Positions 18,499 to 27,851 are shown, numbered from the stretch's first letter. The stretch: 64,000 nucleotides of DNA from Paraburkholderia fungorum (GCF_003610895.1 NZ_MCAS01000012.1:393046-457045); one strand, 5' to 3'. Numbers and translations: made by a program. The notes: a model not told the origin generated them from the sequence alone.

Positions 18499-20136
18499 AT
18501 GTCTACTCCCATCCTATCCGTCCCCGATGTCCCGCCCGTGTTGAGCGTGCGAGGCATCGGCAAGACCTATGCCGGTCCGGTGCTGGCCGATATCTCGCTG
18601 GAGCTTTACGCGGGCGAGGTGCTGGCGCTGACCGGCGAGAACGGCGCGGGCAAGAGCACCTTGTCCAAGATCGTCGGCGGTCTCGTCACGCCGACCACCG
18701 GCTCGATGACGCTGGGCGGCGCGGCTTACACGCCGGCCAGCCGCAAGGACGCCGAGGCGCTCGGCGTGCGCATGGTCATGCAGGAGTTGAACCTGCTGCC
18801 GACTCTCTCGGTGGCGGAGAATCTGTTCCTGAACCGTTTGCCGCAGCGCGGCATATTCGGCCGGATCGACCGCGCGAAGCTGCGCGAGGACGCCCGGCAC
18901 GCCATGGCGCAAGTCGGGCTCGACGCGATCCACCCCGATACCCTGGTGGGTACGCTGGGCATCGGGCATCAACAGATGGTCGAGATCGCGCGCAACCTCA
19001 TCGGCGATTGCCGCGTGCTGATTCTCGACGAACCCACCGCGATGCTGACTGCTCGCGAGGTGGACCTGCTGTTCGAGCAGGTCGAGCGGCTCAAGGCGCG
19101 CGGCGTGGCGCTGGTGTATATCTCGCACCGGCTGGAAGAGTTGCGGCGGATCGCGCGGCGTGCCGCGGTACTGCGCGACGGGCGGCTGGTACACGTCGAC
19201 GAAATGGCCAATCTGTCGGCCGATCGTCTGGTCACGCTGATGGTTGGGCGCGATATCGGCGAGCGGATCGATCTTGGCGAACGGCGCATTGGCGGCGTGG
19301 CGTTCAAGGTCGCGGGCATGACTCGCGAGCCGGCCGTGCGCGATGTGTCCTTCGAAGTGAAGGCGGGCGAGATTTTCGGCGTCAGCGGTTTGATCGGCGC
19401 GGGGCGCACGGAATTGATGCGGCTCATTTACGGCGCCGATCGCGCGGATGCCGGCACGGTGTCGATCGCGCATGGCGGCGGCCCGCTCGAACCCGTGAAA
19501 GTCTCGTCGCCGGCGGACGCCGTGAAGAACGGCATCGCACTGATTACCGAGGATCGCAAAGGCGAGGGCCTTCTGCTCACGCAGCCCATTGCCGCCAATA
19601 TCTCGCTCGGCCATCTGCGCGCGGTGTCGAAGAACGGGGTGGTGGACGGCCGTCGCGAGGCGGCGCTCGCGCGCAAACAGATCGACGCGATGAGCATCCG
19701 CAGCACGGGACCCGCGCAACCGGTGTCCGAGCTCTCCGGCGGCAACCAGCAGAAGGTGGTGATCGGGCGCTGGCTCGCGCGCGATTGCAGGGTCTTGCTG
19801 TTCGACGAGCCCACCCGCGGCATCGACGTGGGCGCCAAGTTCGATATCTATGCGCTGATGGGTGCGCTTGCGCGGGAAGGCCGCGCGTTGGTGGTGGTGT
19901 CGAGCGATCTGCGTGAGTTGATGTCGATTTGCGACCGGATCGCGGTCATGTCGGCAGGGCGCATCACCGGCCTGTTCGAGCGCGGCAACTGGACCCAGGA
20001 CGCGCTGCTTGCCGCGGCGTTCGCGGGCTACACGAATCGCGACGCCTTGCTGCACGATCCAATCGAACCCGACGCAGCGGCGCCCGGCAAGCCAACATCC
20101 GGCACCCCGGCACCGTACGAAAAATCTGTGGAGTAG
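18499..20136 (+). CDS. rbsA: Ribose-type ABC transporter ATP-binding protein (two ATPase domains)
   Basis: This protein of about 545 residues is a tandem ATPase of the RbsA/MglA type. The first half shows Walker A GENGAGKST, signature region LGIGHQQMVEIARNL and Walker B LILDEPTAML. The second half shows the usual degenerate Walker A SGLIGAGRTE, signature LSGGNQQKVVIGRWL and Walker B LLFDEPTRGID. ATG 18499 is the likely start; no strong ribosome site is visible, and an in-frame TTG at 18478 is the alternative. It drives import together with the permease 7 bp downstream. Confidence 0.93.
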   Translation: MSTPILSVPDVPPVLSVRGIGKTYAGPVLADISLELYAGEVLALTGENGAGKSTLSKIVGGLVTPTTGSMTLGGAAYTPASRKDAEALGVRMVMQELNLLPTLSVAENLFLNRLPQRGIFGRIDRAKLREDARHAMAQVGLDAIHPDTLVGTLGIGHQQMVEIARNLIGDCRVLILDEPTAMLTAREVDLLFEQVERLKARGVALVYISHRLEELRRIARRAAVLRDGRLVHVDEMANLSADRLVTLMVGRDIGERIDLGERRIGGVAFKVAGMTREPAVRDVSFEVKAGEIFGVSGLIGAGRTELMRLIYGADRADAGTVSIAHGGGPLEPVKVSSPADAVKNGIALITEDRKGEGLLLTQPIAANISLGHLRAVSKNGVVDGRREAALARKQIDAMSIRSTGPAQPVSELSGGNQQKVVIGRWLARDCRVLLFDEPTRGIDVGAKFDIYALMGALAREGRALVVVSSDLRELMSICDRIAVMSAGRITGLFERGNWTQDALLAAAFAGYTNRDALLHDPIEPDAAAPGKPTSGTPAPYEKSVE

Positions 20137-20142
20137 AGAAGC

Positions 20143-21144
20143 ATGACCGCACCAACCAGCCTGCCTACGTTGCAGAACGAACCGCCCAAAGACGCGAAGC
20201 CGATCGGCACGCGCCTTGGTTTTTCGAACTACCTCGGCCTGCTCGGCGCGTTGCTCGGGATGATCGTCCTGTTCTCGCTGCTGAGCTCGCACTTTCTGAG
20301 CTACGACACCTTCAGCACGATCGCGAATCAGATTCCCGATCTGGTGGTGATGTCGGTCGGCATGACCTTTGTGCTGATCATCGCCGGGATCGACCTGTCG
20401 GTCGGCTCCGTGCTGGCGCTCGGCGCGGCGCTCACGAGCGTCGCGGCCTTGCAGTGGCACTGGCCGGCCTTGCCCGCGGCCTTGCTCGGCATGGCGGGCG
20501 CGGCCTTGACCGGTTGCGTGACCGGTGCGATTACCGTGGCCTGGCGGATTCCGTCGTTTATCGTGTCGCTGGGCGTGCTCGAGGCGGCGCGCGGTCTCGC
20601 GTATCAGCTGACCAACTCCCGCACGGCCTATATCGGCGATGCGTTCGATTTCCTCTCCAACCCGATTGCGTTCGGCATTTCTCCCGCGTTCCTGATTGCG
20701 ATCGTGGTGATGGCCGTCGCGCAGTGGGTGCTGACCCGCACGGTATTCGGCCGCTATCTGGTGGGCATCGGCACCAACGAGGAAGCGGTACGTCTCGCGG
20801 GCGTCAATCCGCGGCCCTACAAGGTTGCCGTATTCGCACTGATGGGCCTGCTGGCCGGTCTCGCATCCCTGTTCCAGATTTCGCGGCTCGAGGCGGCCGA
20901 CCCGAATGCCGGTTCGGGGATCGAGCTGCAGGTGATCGCGGCCGTGGTGATCGGCGGAACGAGTTTGATGGGCGGGCGCGGCTCGGTGATCAGCACGTTC
21001 TTTGGCGTGCTGATCATTTCTGTGCTGGCTGCGGGTCTGGCCCAGATCGGCGCGACCGAGCCGACCAAGCGCATTATCACGGGGGCTGTCATTGTGGTGG
21101 CCGTCGTGCTGGATACCTATAGAAGCCGGCGCCGCGCCGCATAA
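20143..21144 (+). CDS. rbsC: Ribose-type ABC transporter permease
   Basis: This is an inner-membrane permease of the BPD_transp_2/RbsC family, 333 residues with about 8-10 membrane helices. Characteristic segments are VMSVGMTFVLIIAGIDLSVGSVLALGAA and GGTSLMGGRGSVISTFFGV near the C-terminus. A GAGA ribosome site precedes the ATG. It lies between the ATPase and ribokinase genes with minimal spacing. Confidence 0.94.
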   Translation: MTAPTSLPTLQNEPPKDAKPIGTRLGFSNYLGLLGALLGMIVLFSLLSSHFLSYDTFSTIANQIPDLVVMSVGMTFVLIIAGIDLSVGSVLALGAALTSVAALQWHWPALPAALLGMAGAALTGCVTGAITVAWRIPSFIVSLGVLEAARGLAYQLTNSRTAYIGDAFDFLSNPIAFGISPAFLIAIVVMAVAQWVLTRTVFGRYLVGIGTNEEAVRLAGVNPRPYKVAVFALMGLLAGLASLFQISRLEAADPNAGSGIELQVIAAVVIGGTSLMGGRGSVISTFFGVLIISVLAAGLAQIGATEPTKRIITGAVIVVAVVLDTYRSRRRAA

Positions 21145-21189
21145 TTGACCATTGGCGACCACGCATGGCGGGTCAGCAGGAGAGTGAAA

Positions 21190-22122
21190 GTGTCGAAAGA
21201 AGTGAAGCAGGGCCGCGTACTCGTGGTGGGCAGCATCAATACCGACCTGGTCGCCCGTGCGCCGCATTTGCCGCGGCCCGGCGAGACGATCGGCGGACAT
21301 GAGTTCTCGCAGGTCGCCGGCGGCAAGGGCGGCAACCAGGCCGTGGCGGCCGCGCGAATCGGCGCGCGCGTAGCCATGATTGGGCGCGTGGGCAAAGACG
21401 CGAACGGCGCGCAGCGGGTGCAGGATCTGGAGGCCGAGGGTATCGACTGCGCGGGGATCGAAGTCGACCCGGCACAGCCCACCGGCGTGGCGATGGTCAC
21501 GGTGTCGGACGACGGGCAGAACACCATTGTGGTGGTCGCGGGCAGTAACGGCGAGCTCACGCCTGAGAACGTCACGCGGCATGAAGCGGCGATCAAGGCC
21601 AGCGACGTCGTGGTGTGCCAGCTGGAAACGCCCTGGGATTCCGTCCACGCCACACTCGCGCTAGCCCGGCGGCTGGGGAAGATCACCGTGCTGAACCCGG
21701 CGCCGGCAACCGGGCCGCTCCCCGCGGAATGGCTGCCGCTCATCGACTATCTCGTGCCGAACGAGGTCGAAGCGGGGATACTCGCCGGCCTGCCGGTCGA
21801 ATCGCAAAGCGGTGCCCGAAGGGCAGCGCTGGAATTGCAACGCGGCGGCGCCCGCCACGTGATCGTCACGCTCGGCTCGCAAGGCGCTTATCTGTTGCCG
21901 GAAGGCGGCGAGGGCACGCATTTTCCGGCGCCGCAGGTGCGGGCGGTCGATACGACAGCGGCCGGCGACACCTTTATCGGCGTCTTTGCCGCGCAACTCG
22001 CCGCGCGGCAGCCGCTGGAAGGCGCGATCAGCCTCGCGCAACGCGCGGCTTCGATTTCCGTCACGCGCGCCGGTGCGCAGCCGTCGATCCCGACTCGCGC
22101 GGAGGTCGACAGCGCGGTGTGA
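21190..22122 (+). CDS. rbsK: Ribokinase
   Basis: This PfkB-family kinase phosphorylates imported ribose to ribose 5-phosphate for the pentose phosphate pathway. It is 310 residues long when started at GTG 21190, where AGGAG lies 7 nt upstream. The substrate motif GGKGGNQAVAAARIGA and the C-terminal PfkB signature DTTAAGDTFIGVFAA, with the catalytic aspartate in GD, are both present. Genes upstream import the sugar, so transport and activation are encoded together. An upstream TTG in frame at 21145 lacks a ribosome site. Confidence 0.93.
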   Translation: MSKEVKQGRVLVVGSINTDLVARAPHLPRPGETIGGHEFSQVAGGKGGNQAVAAARIGARVAMIGRVGKDANGAQRVQDLEAEGIDCAGIEVDPAQPTGVAMVTVSDDGQNTIVVVAGSNGELTPENVTRHEAAIKASDVVVCQLETPWDSVHATLALARRLGKITVLNPAPATGPLPAEWLPLIDYLVPNEVEAGILAGLPVESQSGARRAALELQRGGARHVIVTLGSQGAYLLPEGGEGTHFPAPQVRAVDTTAAGDTFIGVFAAQLAARQPLEGAISLAQRAASISVTRAGAQPSIPTRAEVDSAV

Positions 22123-22190
22123 AGTGGATGCCTGTTGTGACAGCAAGCAGTTCGACCGGCAACTCTGGGTAGCTCGACGTTGAATGACCG

Positions 22191-22210
22191 ACACCATCTC
22201 CGGATGGTGT
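22191..22210 (+). terminator. UNCG-type hairpin after rbsK
   Basis: Perfect 8-bp arms ACACCATC and GATGGTGT enclose the loop TCCG, a member of the very stable UNCG tetraloop class. The following TTCCTTTGGTTTAAT is moderately U-rich. It lies 68 bp after rbsK and 46 bp before the nucleoside hydrolase start, so it may end or attenuate the ribose operon. Confidence 0.55.
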
Positions 22211-22255
22211 TCCTTTGGTTTAATCGCGATCTCTACTGGAATAAATGGACGAAAC

Positions 22256-23359
22256 ATGAAATCACAATATATAGGCATCCTTATGATTGTGCTGGTCCTT
22301 GCCGGATGTGGCGGCAACGTGACGGCCACCGATCCGCTCGCCAACGCGCCGAAGGTCATCATCGATTCGGATTTCAATACGATGGGCGACGACGGCCAGT
22401 TGTTCGCCATGACCACGCAGTTGATGGGGCAGGGCAAGGTCAACCTGCTCGGGCTGACGGTCGTGACCGGCAACGACTGGCTGCTTCAGGAAGAAGCGGA
22501 CGCGTTGAAGGCCGTGGAGCGCATGGGCGTACAGAACGTGGTGGGGGTCTACGGCGGAGCGGACTATCCTTTGCAATACGACGTGGCGAGCATTCGTGCG
22601 CAGCAGGCCGCCAATCCTCAAGGCTATTTCGGCGCGTGGATGCGGCCTGAACCGACCCAGCAGTCGCAGCTTGTAGCGCCGCCTGATGGCTTTGCAGTGT
22701 CGACGAAACTGCAGGCGCAAAGCGCCGCGGATTTCATGATCCAGACCATCAAGCGCTATCCGAATCAGGTCACCATTCTCGAAGTGGGGCCGCCCACCAA
22801 CCTCGCCACGGCCATCATGAAGGCGCCGGAGATCGTGCCGCTGATCAAACAGATCGTCTACATGGGCGGCGCGATGGCGGTGCCGGGCAATGCGAACGCC
22901 GTGGGTGAACTGAACTGGTGGTTCGATCCGCTTGCCGTACGCACGGTGCTTCAAACGACGATTCCGCAGGCCGTCATTCCGCTCGACGTCACGGATACAG
23001 TGCCGCTCACCCAGAGCATTTTCGATCAGATCGTCAACAACCCGAACAAGCAGACGGCGGTCACCCGGGCGTATGGCATCGTCAATGCGGGTTCGTTCGG
23101 CGACAACACCCATCTGTTCGACACGCTGACGATTGCCTATTTCATGGACCCGACTTATGCCACGCAAACGAAAAGCGCCTACCTGGATATCGACACTGCG
23201 AGCGGCGAGGATCAGGGGCACGTGACGGTCTACCCTGACCAACCTGCGCCGGGCGCCTCACCGAACAAGATCACCTATGTCACGCAGTTCGACAACAACC
23301 GGTTCTTCAGCCTCTACGTCGACCTGCTGACGCGCCCCGTGCCGATCACGTTGCCTTGA
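22256..23359 (+). CDS. Nucleoside hydrolase lipoprotein
   Basis: This 367-residue protein is predicted to be a lipoprotein: a short hydrophobic start ends in the lipobox LAGC at about residues 13-16. The mature part has the metal-binding aspartates of inosine/uridine-preferring nucleoside hydrolases in the variant form DSDFNTMGDDGQ, with two extra residues between the first and last aspartates compared with the classical DTDPGxDD. Further family segments are ILEVGPPTNLA and YMGGAM. It would split nucleosides outside the cytoplasm into base and ribose. The ribose ABC transporter and ribokinase lie directly upstream, which makes a scavenging chain likely. ATG 22256 gives the signal sequence. 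Confidence 0.87.
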   Translation: MKSQYIGILMIVLVLAGCGGNVTATDPLANAPKVIIDSDFNTMGDDGQLFAMTTQLMGQGKVNLLGLTVVTGNDWLLQEEADALKAVERMGVQNVVGVYGGADYPLQYDVASIRAQQAANPQGYFGAWMRPEPTQQSQLVAPPDGFAVSTKLQAQSAADFMIQTIKRYPNQVTILEVGPPTNLATAIMKAPEIVPLIKQIVYMGGAMAVPGNANAVGELNWWFDPLAVRTVLQTTIPQAVIPLDVTDTVPLTQSIFDQIVNNPNKQTAVTRAYGIVNAGSFGDNTHLFDTLTIAYFMDPTYATQTKSAYLDIDTASGEDQGHVTVYPDQPAPGASPNKITYVTQFDNNRFFSLYVDLLTRPVPITLP

Positions 23360-23410
23360 GGCGCCGTGCCCCACGCATGGCTCGCGCATGACTCAGGGCC
23401 GCGGTCTCAT

Positions 23411-24322
23411 TCAGACCCGGCCCGGATCGAGCAGGTTTGAACTGAAATCGCAGCACTGCGCGGCGAGCCGCGCGATGTCGGTATTGAGGGAACGTGGCTG
23501 CTCTGCCCGATGCATCGCGACGTATGAGACAGGCGGTAGCGCCGGGCGCGTCTGAATCATACCGAGCGCGCCGCGCGTGACCATGTGGTTCAGGCACGCT
23601 TTGGGCAGATAGCTGACGCCGAGACCCGACAGCGTCAGCCCGATCTGCGCGATCAGGCTATTGCTCGCGAGAATTCTTTGCATGCTGACGCCGTGCTCCT
23701 GCAGAAAACGGCTGTAAATAAAGCCTGTTCCCGACAGCCCGCCCTGCAGGATCAGCGGAAACTGCGCAATCTCGGCGAGCGCAATGGCCGTCTTCTTCGG
23801 CGCCAGTGCCGGCGCGCACATCCACGCGTTATCCACTTCACCGACCTTCGTCATCGCGAAGGGTTCGGTGCTGTGGATCTGCGGAACGACGATGATATCG
23901 ATCGTGTCGTCCGCGAGCCGCTCGCGCAGCGTCGCGTTCAAATCCACCTCGGCTTCGACGACGATCTTCGGATATTCGGCCTGTATCGCGCCGATCAACC
24001 GGGGCAGCCAGGTGAGTGCGGTGAGTTCGGTTACCCCGATGCGGACCTGGCGCACCAAGGCCTCCTTCGAGCTGATCCGCTCGACAATCTGATCGCGCCG
24101 TTCGAGCAATTCTTTCGCGTAGGCGAAGAATTCGGCACCTTTGGGCGTTAGCCGCGCGCTGCGGTGCGCGCGGTCGAATACGGTCAGGTCGAAGGCGCGC
24201 TCGAGCTCCTGGATCCGCTTCGAAACGGCCGACTGCGTGGTGTTGAGCCGGCTCGACGCCGCTTCGAACGAGCCGAGCTGGACGATCCAGTAAAGCGCCT
24301 CCATCTGCTTGAACGTCAGCAT
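23411..24322 (-). CDS. LysR-family transcriptional regulator
   Basis: This 303-residue regulator starts MLTFKQMEALYWIVQLGSF. The HTH is at about 17-40 (FEAASSRLNTTQSAVSKRIQEL), followed by the LysR substrate-binding domain. It is transcribed divergently from a symporter gene followed by a PLP enzyme gene, with 118 bp between the two starts. A matching inverted repeat in that gap is a probable binding site, so it most likely controls uptake and use of the symporter substrate. Confidence 0.9.
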   Translation of the reverse strand: MLTFKQMEALYWIVQLGSFEAASSRLNTTQSAVSKRIQELERAFDLTVFDRAHRSARLTPKGAEFFAYAKELLERRDQIVERISSKEALVRQVRIGVTELTALTWLPRLIGAIQAEYPKIVVEAEVDLNATLRERLADDTIDIIVVPQIHSTEPFAMTKVGEVDNAWMCAPALAPKKTAIALAEIAQFPLILQGGLSGTGFIYSRFLQEHGVSMQRILASNSLIAQIGLTLSGLGVSYLPKACLNHMVTRGALGMIQTRPALPPVSYVAMHRAEQPRSLNTDIARLAAQCCDFSSNLLDPGRV

Positions 24323-24344
24323 CGCGCCGCCCTTTTCATGAAAT

Positions 24345-24378
24345 AAAGCGATAGTTTCTCATATAAAAAAATCGCTTT
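24345..24378. promoter_or_regulatory. Inverted repeat between LysR and symporter genes
   Basis: Arms AAAGCGAT (24345-24352) and ATCGCTTT (24371-24378) are separated by 18 AT-rich bases. The position in the divergent gap fits a LysR regulator binding two half-sites and controlling both directions. The spacing is wider than the classical T-N11-A core, so the exact contact bases are open. Confidence 0.45.
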
Positions 24379-24440
24379 TTTTACTTATTTCGGCTGCTTA
24401 AGGTTCCTCCATCGCACCCCGCCCCCAATCTGGAGAGAGC

Positions 24441-25766
24441 ATGGATACCGTCGTCGAAAGCCCACCCGCCAATCACATTGAACGCAAGCCGCGTGTCGGC
24501 CTCGCGTGGCAGATCCTGATCGGCCTTGTCATCGGCGTCGCCACGGGGCTTGTGCTGAACCACTTTCCGCAGCTGCGGGACGCGACCGTTTCCGGGCTGT
24601 TGCAGCCCGCCGGCGATATCTTCATCAAGCTGATCAAGATGATCGTTGTGCCGATCGTTTTCACGAGCATGGTGGTCGGGATCGCCGGCGTGGGAGACGG
24701 CAAATCGTTCGGACGTATCGGCCTGAAGACGCTGGTCTACTTCGAGGTGATCACGACGATCGCGATCCTGATCGGGTTGATTCTGGGCAACGTGTTGCAG
24801 CCGGGCGTCGGCACCGACATGTCGCAACTCGGCCATGCCGACATTTCCCGCTATCAGCAGGTCACGCAGCAGGTGCAGGGTCATCACGGACTCATGACCC
24901 TCGTGCTCGGCGTGATCCCGGACAACATCATTGCCTCGATGGCGAAAGGCGACCTGCTGCCGGTAATCTTCTTCTCGGTCCTGTTCGGCCTCGGCCTGCA
25001 GTCGGTCCCGGAAGAATTCCGCAAGCCGGTGATCGCCATGCTCAAGGGCGTTGCGGAGGCGATGTTCAAGGTGACGAACATGGTGATGCATTACGCGCCC
25101 ATCGGCGTGTGCGCGCTGATCGCGGTGACCGTCGCAAGCTTCGGGTTCGGGTCGCTGCTGCCGCTGCTCAAGCTGGTGGCCGTCACGTATCTTGCGATTG
25201 TCCTGTTCGTGCTTGTTGTGCTCGGTATTACGGCGCGGCTGTTCGGCTTTCGCATCTTCACGCTGCTGCGCGTCATCAAGGACGAATTGATCATCGCGTT
25301 CTCGACCTGCAGTTCCGCAACGGTGCTGCCCCAGCTCATGAAGAAGATGGAAGACTACGGCGTGCCGAAGAGCATCACGACGTTCGTCGTGCCGACCGGC
25401 TACACGTTCAATCTCGACGGGGCGTCGATCTATCTCGGCATCGGCACGCTGTTCGTCGCGCAGCTATATGGCATTCATCTTGGCTGGCAGGAGCAGCTGG
25501 TCCTCGTGCTGACGATGGTCGTGACCTCGAAGGGCGCGGCCGGCGTGCCGGGCTTCATGTTCGTGATTCTGCTCGCGACGCTTGCAAGCGCGGGGCTGCC
25601 GCTCGAGGGGCTCGCTTTCATCGCGGGGGTGGATCGCGTCATGGACATGGGACGTACGGCACTTAACGTGGTGGGCAACGCGCTCGCGCCGCTCGTCATC
25701 GCCAGGTGGGAAGGTCAGTACGACGAGCAGAAGGGCCGCGCGTATCTCGCGTCGCTCGACGCCTGA
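24441..25766 (+). CDS. Dicarboxylate/amino acid:cation symporter (DAACS family)
   Basis: This 441-residue inner-membrane secondary transporter belongs to the family of DctA and GltP. It has about eight membrane helices and two re-entrant loops. Diagnostic motifs are the serine-rich STCSSATVLP and PTGYTFNLDGASIYL, and the C-terminal FIAGVDRVMDMGRTALNVVGNA that binds substrate and cation. It moves dicarboxylates or acidic amino acids with Na+ or H+. The downstream PLP enzyme points to an amino compound rather than a C4-dicarboxylate, but this is inference. A GGAGAGAGC site precedes the ATG. Confidence 0.92.
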   Translation: MDTVVESPPANHIERKPRVGLAWQILIGLVIGVATGLVLNHFPQLRDATVSGLLQPAGDIFIKLIKMIVVPIVFTSMVVGIAGVGDGKSFGRIGLKTLVYFEVITTIAILIGLILGNVLQPGVGTDMSQLGHADISRYQQVTQQVQGHHGLMTLVLGVIPDNIIASMAKGDLLPVIFFSVLFGLGLQSVPEEFRKPVIAMLKGVAEAMFKVTNMVMHYAPIGVCALIAVTVASFGFGSLLPLLKLVAVTYLAIVLFVLVVLGITARLFGFRIFTLLRVIKDELIIAFSTCSSATVLPQLMKKMEDYGVPKSITTFVVPTGYTFNLDGASIYLGIGTLFVAQLYGIHLGWQEQLVLVLTMVVTSKGAAGVPGFMFVILLATLASAGLPLEGLAFIAGVDRVMDMGRTALNVVGNALAPLVIARWEGQYDEQKGRAYLASLDA

Positions 25767-25818
25767 GCGGACCCGGCTCGCAACACAAACATTCAGCAGA
25801 ACGATCAGGAGTATTCAG

Positions 25819-27093
25819 ATGAGCAGTAACCAGGGCGAGTTTTTTTCCACGTCGTTGATGGAGGAGATCAAAGCGCGGTTTCATCATGTCGACCATGACA
25901 TCGACGGCAGCGAGCGGCTCTTCTTTGACAACGCGGGCGGTTCGCTGCGCCTCAAGGCGGCCGTCGACGCATTCGCGCGAGTCGATGCGCTGCCCGATTG
26001 CCCGGAGCGCATTCACGCGCGCGCACGTCATCTTCAGGACATCCAGGCGCGTGGCGAAGAGGATATCCGCACCATCTTCAACGCGGCGGACGGCAGCATT
26101 TACACGTCGTTGACGGCCTCGGGCGCGATGTTCGATATGGTGCGCGCGATCATGGAGAACGTGCCGGGCACCAACGCCGTCACGACGATCCTCGAACATC
26201 CGTCGTCGTTCGACGCAATGACCTACTACGCACAACGCACGGGCAAGTCGTTGCGTGTCGCGCCCAGCAATCCGCAGACGGGCGGCGTGGACGTGGAGGC
26301 GATTCTGGCGTTGATCGACGCGGACACGGCGCTTCTCAGTGTCATGGCGGCGTCGAATATTTCCGGCGCGAAATTCGACATCGCGGCGCTGGTCGAGCGC
26401 GCGAGGCAGAAGAAGCCCGGACTTTTCATCGTCGTGGATGCGGTGCAGCACGCGCCGCACGGCCTTATCGATTTGCAGAAGACACCTGTGGACGGCATCA
26501 ACTTCGCACCCTATAAGTTCTTTGGCTGCCGTGGCTCCGGCATCTCCTGGCTGTCGCCACGTGCCGCCGTTCTACCGCATCATCGCCTCGACGCAAAGCG
26601 GGAAGAGGTGTGGCAACTCGGCAGCCCGGCGCCCGCGCAGTTCGCGGTGGTGACTGAAATCGTCGAGTACGTGACGTGGATTGGCGGTCGTTCCGGTGCC
26701 GCCGATACGCCCCGCGAGCGCTTCGAGGAAGGGATGAAACGCATCGAGTTGCACGAGCGCGCGCTGCTCGCAGCCATGCTCGACGGCCACGGCGGACGGC
26801 GTGGTCTGCGGCGGCTCGACGGCGTGGAGGTGTTCTGGGATCACGCCGATCTGACGCAGCGCGACCTGATCCTCGGTATCGGCTTCACGAATCTGAGCCC
26901 CACCGACGCCGTGCGCGAATACGAAAAACGTGGCGTGATCGTCTACGAACGGATTGCGTCGAGCCTGTATTCAGGCCGGATGCTGAAGTCGTTCGATCTG
27001 GCCGGCGCGGTGCGGATTTCTCCGCTGCACTGTCATGCGCCCAGTGATATCGAGCGCTTTCTTTCGATCACCGAAGCACTGACGACACTGTAA
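25819..27093 (+). CDS. Class V aminotransferase-fold PLP enzyme
   Basis: This 424-residue enzyme has the fold of class V aminotransferases (cysteine desulfurase, kynureninase and isopenicillin epimerase relatives). FFDNAGGS near the N-terminus and DAVQHAPHG, with the PLP-contacting aspartate and histidine, are visible. The Schiff-base lysine is in FAPYKFFGCRG. The start at 25819 has a GGAG site; the open frame runs further upstream only because it overlaps the symporter gene. Co-transcription with the symporter 50 bp upstream suggests it acts on the imported compound by transamination, lyase or epimerase chemistry. The substrate is unknown. Confidence 0.83.
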   Translation: MSSNQGEFFSTSLMEEIKARFHHVDHDIDGSERLFFDNAGGSLRLKAAVDAFARVDALPDCPERIHARARHLQDIQARGEEDIRTIFNAADGSIYTSLTASGAMFDMVRAIMENVPGTNAVTTILEHPSSFDAMTYYAQRTGKSLRVAPSNPQTGGVDVEAILALIDADTALLSVMAASNISGAKFDIAALVERARQKKPGLFIVVDAVQHAPHGLIDLQKTPVDGINFAPYKFFGCRGSGISWLSPRAAVLPHHRLDAKREEVWQLGSPAPAQFAVVTEIVEYVTWIGGRSGAADTPRERFEEGMKRIELHERALLAAMLDGHGGRRGLRRLDGVEVFWDHADLTQRDLILGIGFTNLSPTDAVREYEKRGVIVYERIASSLYSGRMLKSFDLAGAVRISPLHCHAPSDIERFLSITEALTTL

Positions 27094-27392
27094 GGCGTGG
27101 CGCCGGGCGCTTAAGTGGATCCATAAAACTGCATGACAGCAGGGCCGGCGGCACCCCTGATCCGCCGGTCCCACCGTCCGCACGCAGACCCCAATTACGC
27201 GGCACGCGAACAATGTTGCGCCACTTTACTCACACGCGTCGCCCAGCGCCCGTGCCCCAAGGCGTGGCAACGGATTACCGCTGACGCTTGCGGCGCTGCA
27301 GGTAATCCACCGAAACACAACCGTAGCCGAACTGTAGTGTCACGTGTCTAGGATGTCCCCATCGCCCATGTATCGATCAATGGAGGTGCCGG

Positions 27393-27596
27393 ATGCTTAG
27401 CCATCACGAACTCGCGACACTCATGCTGCTTGGCGACACGGACAAGCGGTTGGACACTATCGATCCAGACGTGCTGGCTTTACGCCGTTATGAGCTCGTT
27501 GAAATACGGCAGCGCGATCCGCAAGGATCGACGCTGCAACTCACCCGCCAGGGCCGTGCACTGCTGGAACGGTTGCGCATGGGCGCAGGGGGCTGA
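27393..27596 (+). CDS. Small conserved protein, paralogue of the one at 45790
   Basis: This 67-residue protein begins MLSHHELATLMLLG and has a strong TGGAGGT ribosome site 6 nt before the ATG. It shares its opening (MLS-HE-ATLML) and general length with the product of 45790-45987. The pattern, with a C-terminal half like LQLTRQGRALLERL, recalls a small winged-helix or DNA-binding fold, but no family can be named. It stands alone between the PLP enzyme and VOC genes. The function is unknown. Confidence 0.7.
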   Translation: MLSHHELATLMLLGDTDKRLDTIDPDVLALRRYELVEIRQRDPQGSTLQLTRQGRALLERLRMGAGG

Positions 27597-27851
27597 GCGA
27601 AGACGGAGCATCGCGCGCGAATGCCGGAGAACACCGGCGCGGCAGAATATGCAAGTATCCTCAGCGGGGCAGTTCGACGAAAACCGGCAGCAGGTAGCAT
27701 GGGCTGCGGATCGACCGGGGTCACATGGCATCGTGCGGGCAAAAGTGAAATCTTTTTGCCGCAGTGTCGATTCCGATGGTCTTGCTTCGTCGTCTCAGTG
27801 GTGGCACGCGGTTTGCCTCCGCATTTCGCCCATACTGACAGGAGACTTGCC

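Noticed and set aside
18514..21648. Very long open frame on the minus strand across rbsA, rbsC and rbsK (about 1040 codons)
   Set aside because: It is antisense to three clear genes, its product is dominated by Arg, His, Gln and Asp without domains, and such frames are common in GC-rich DNA.
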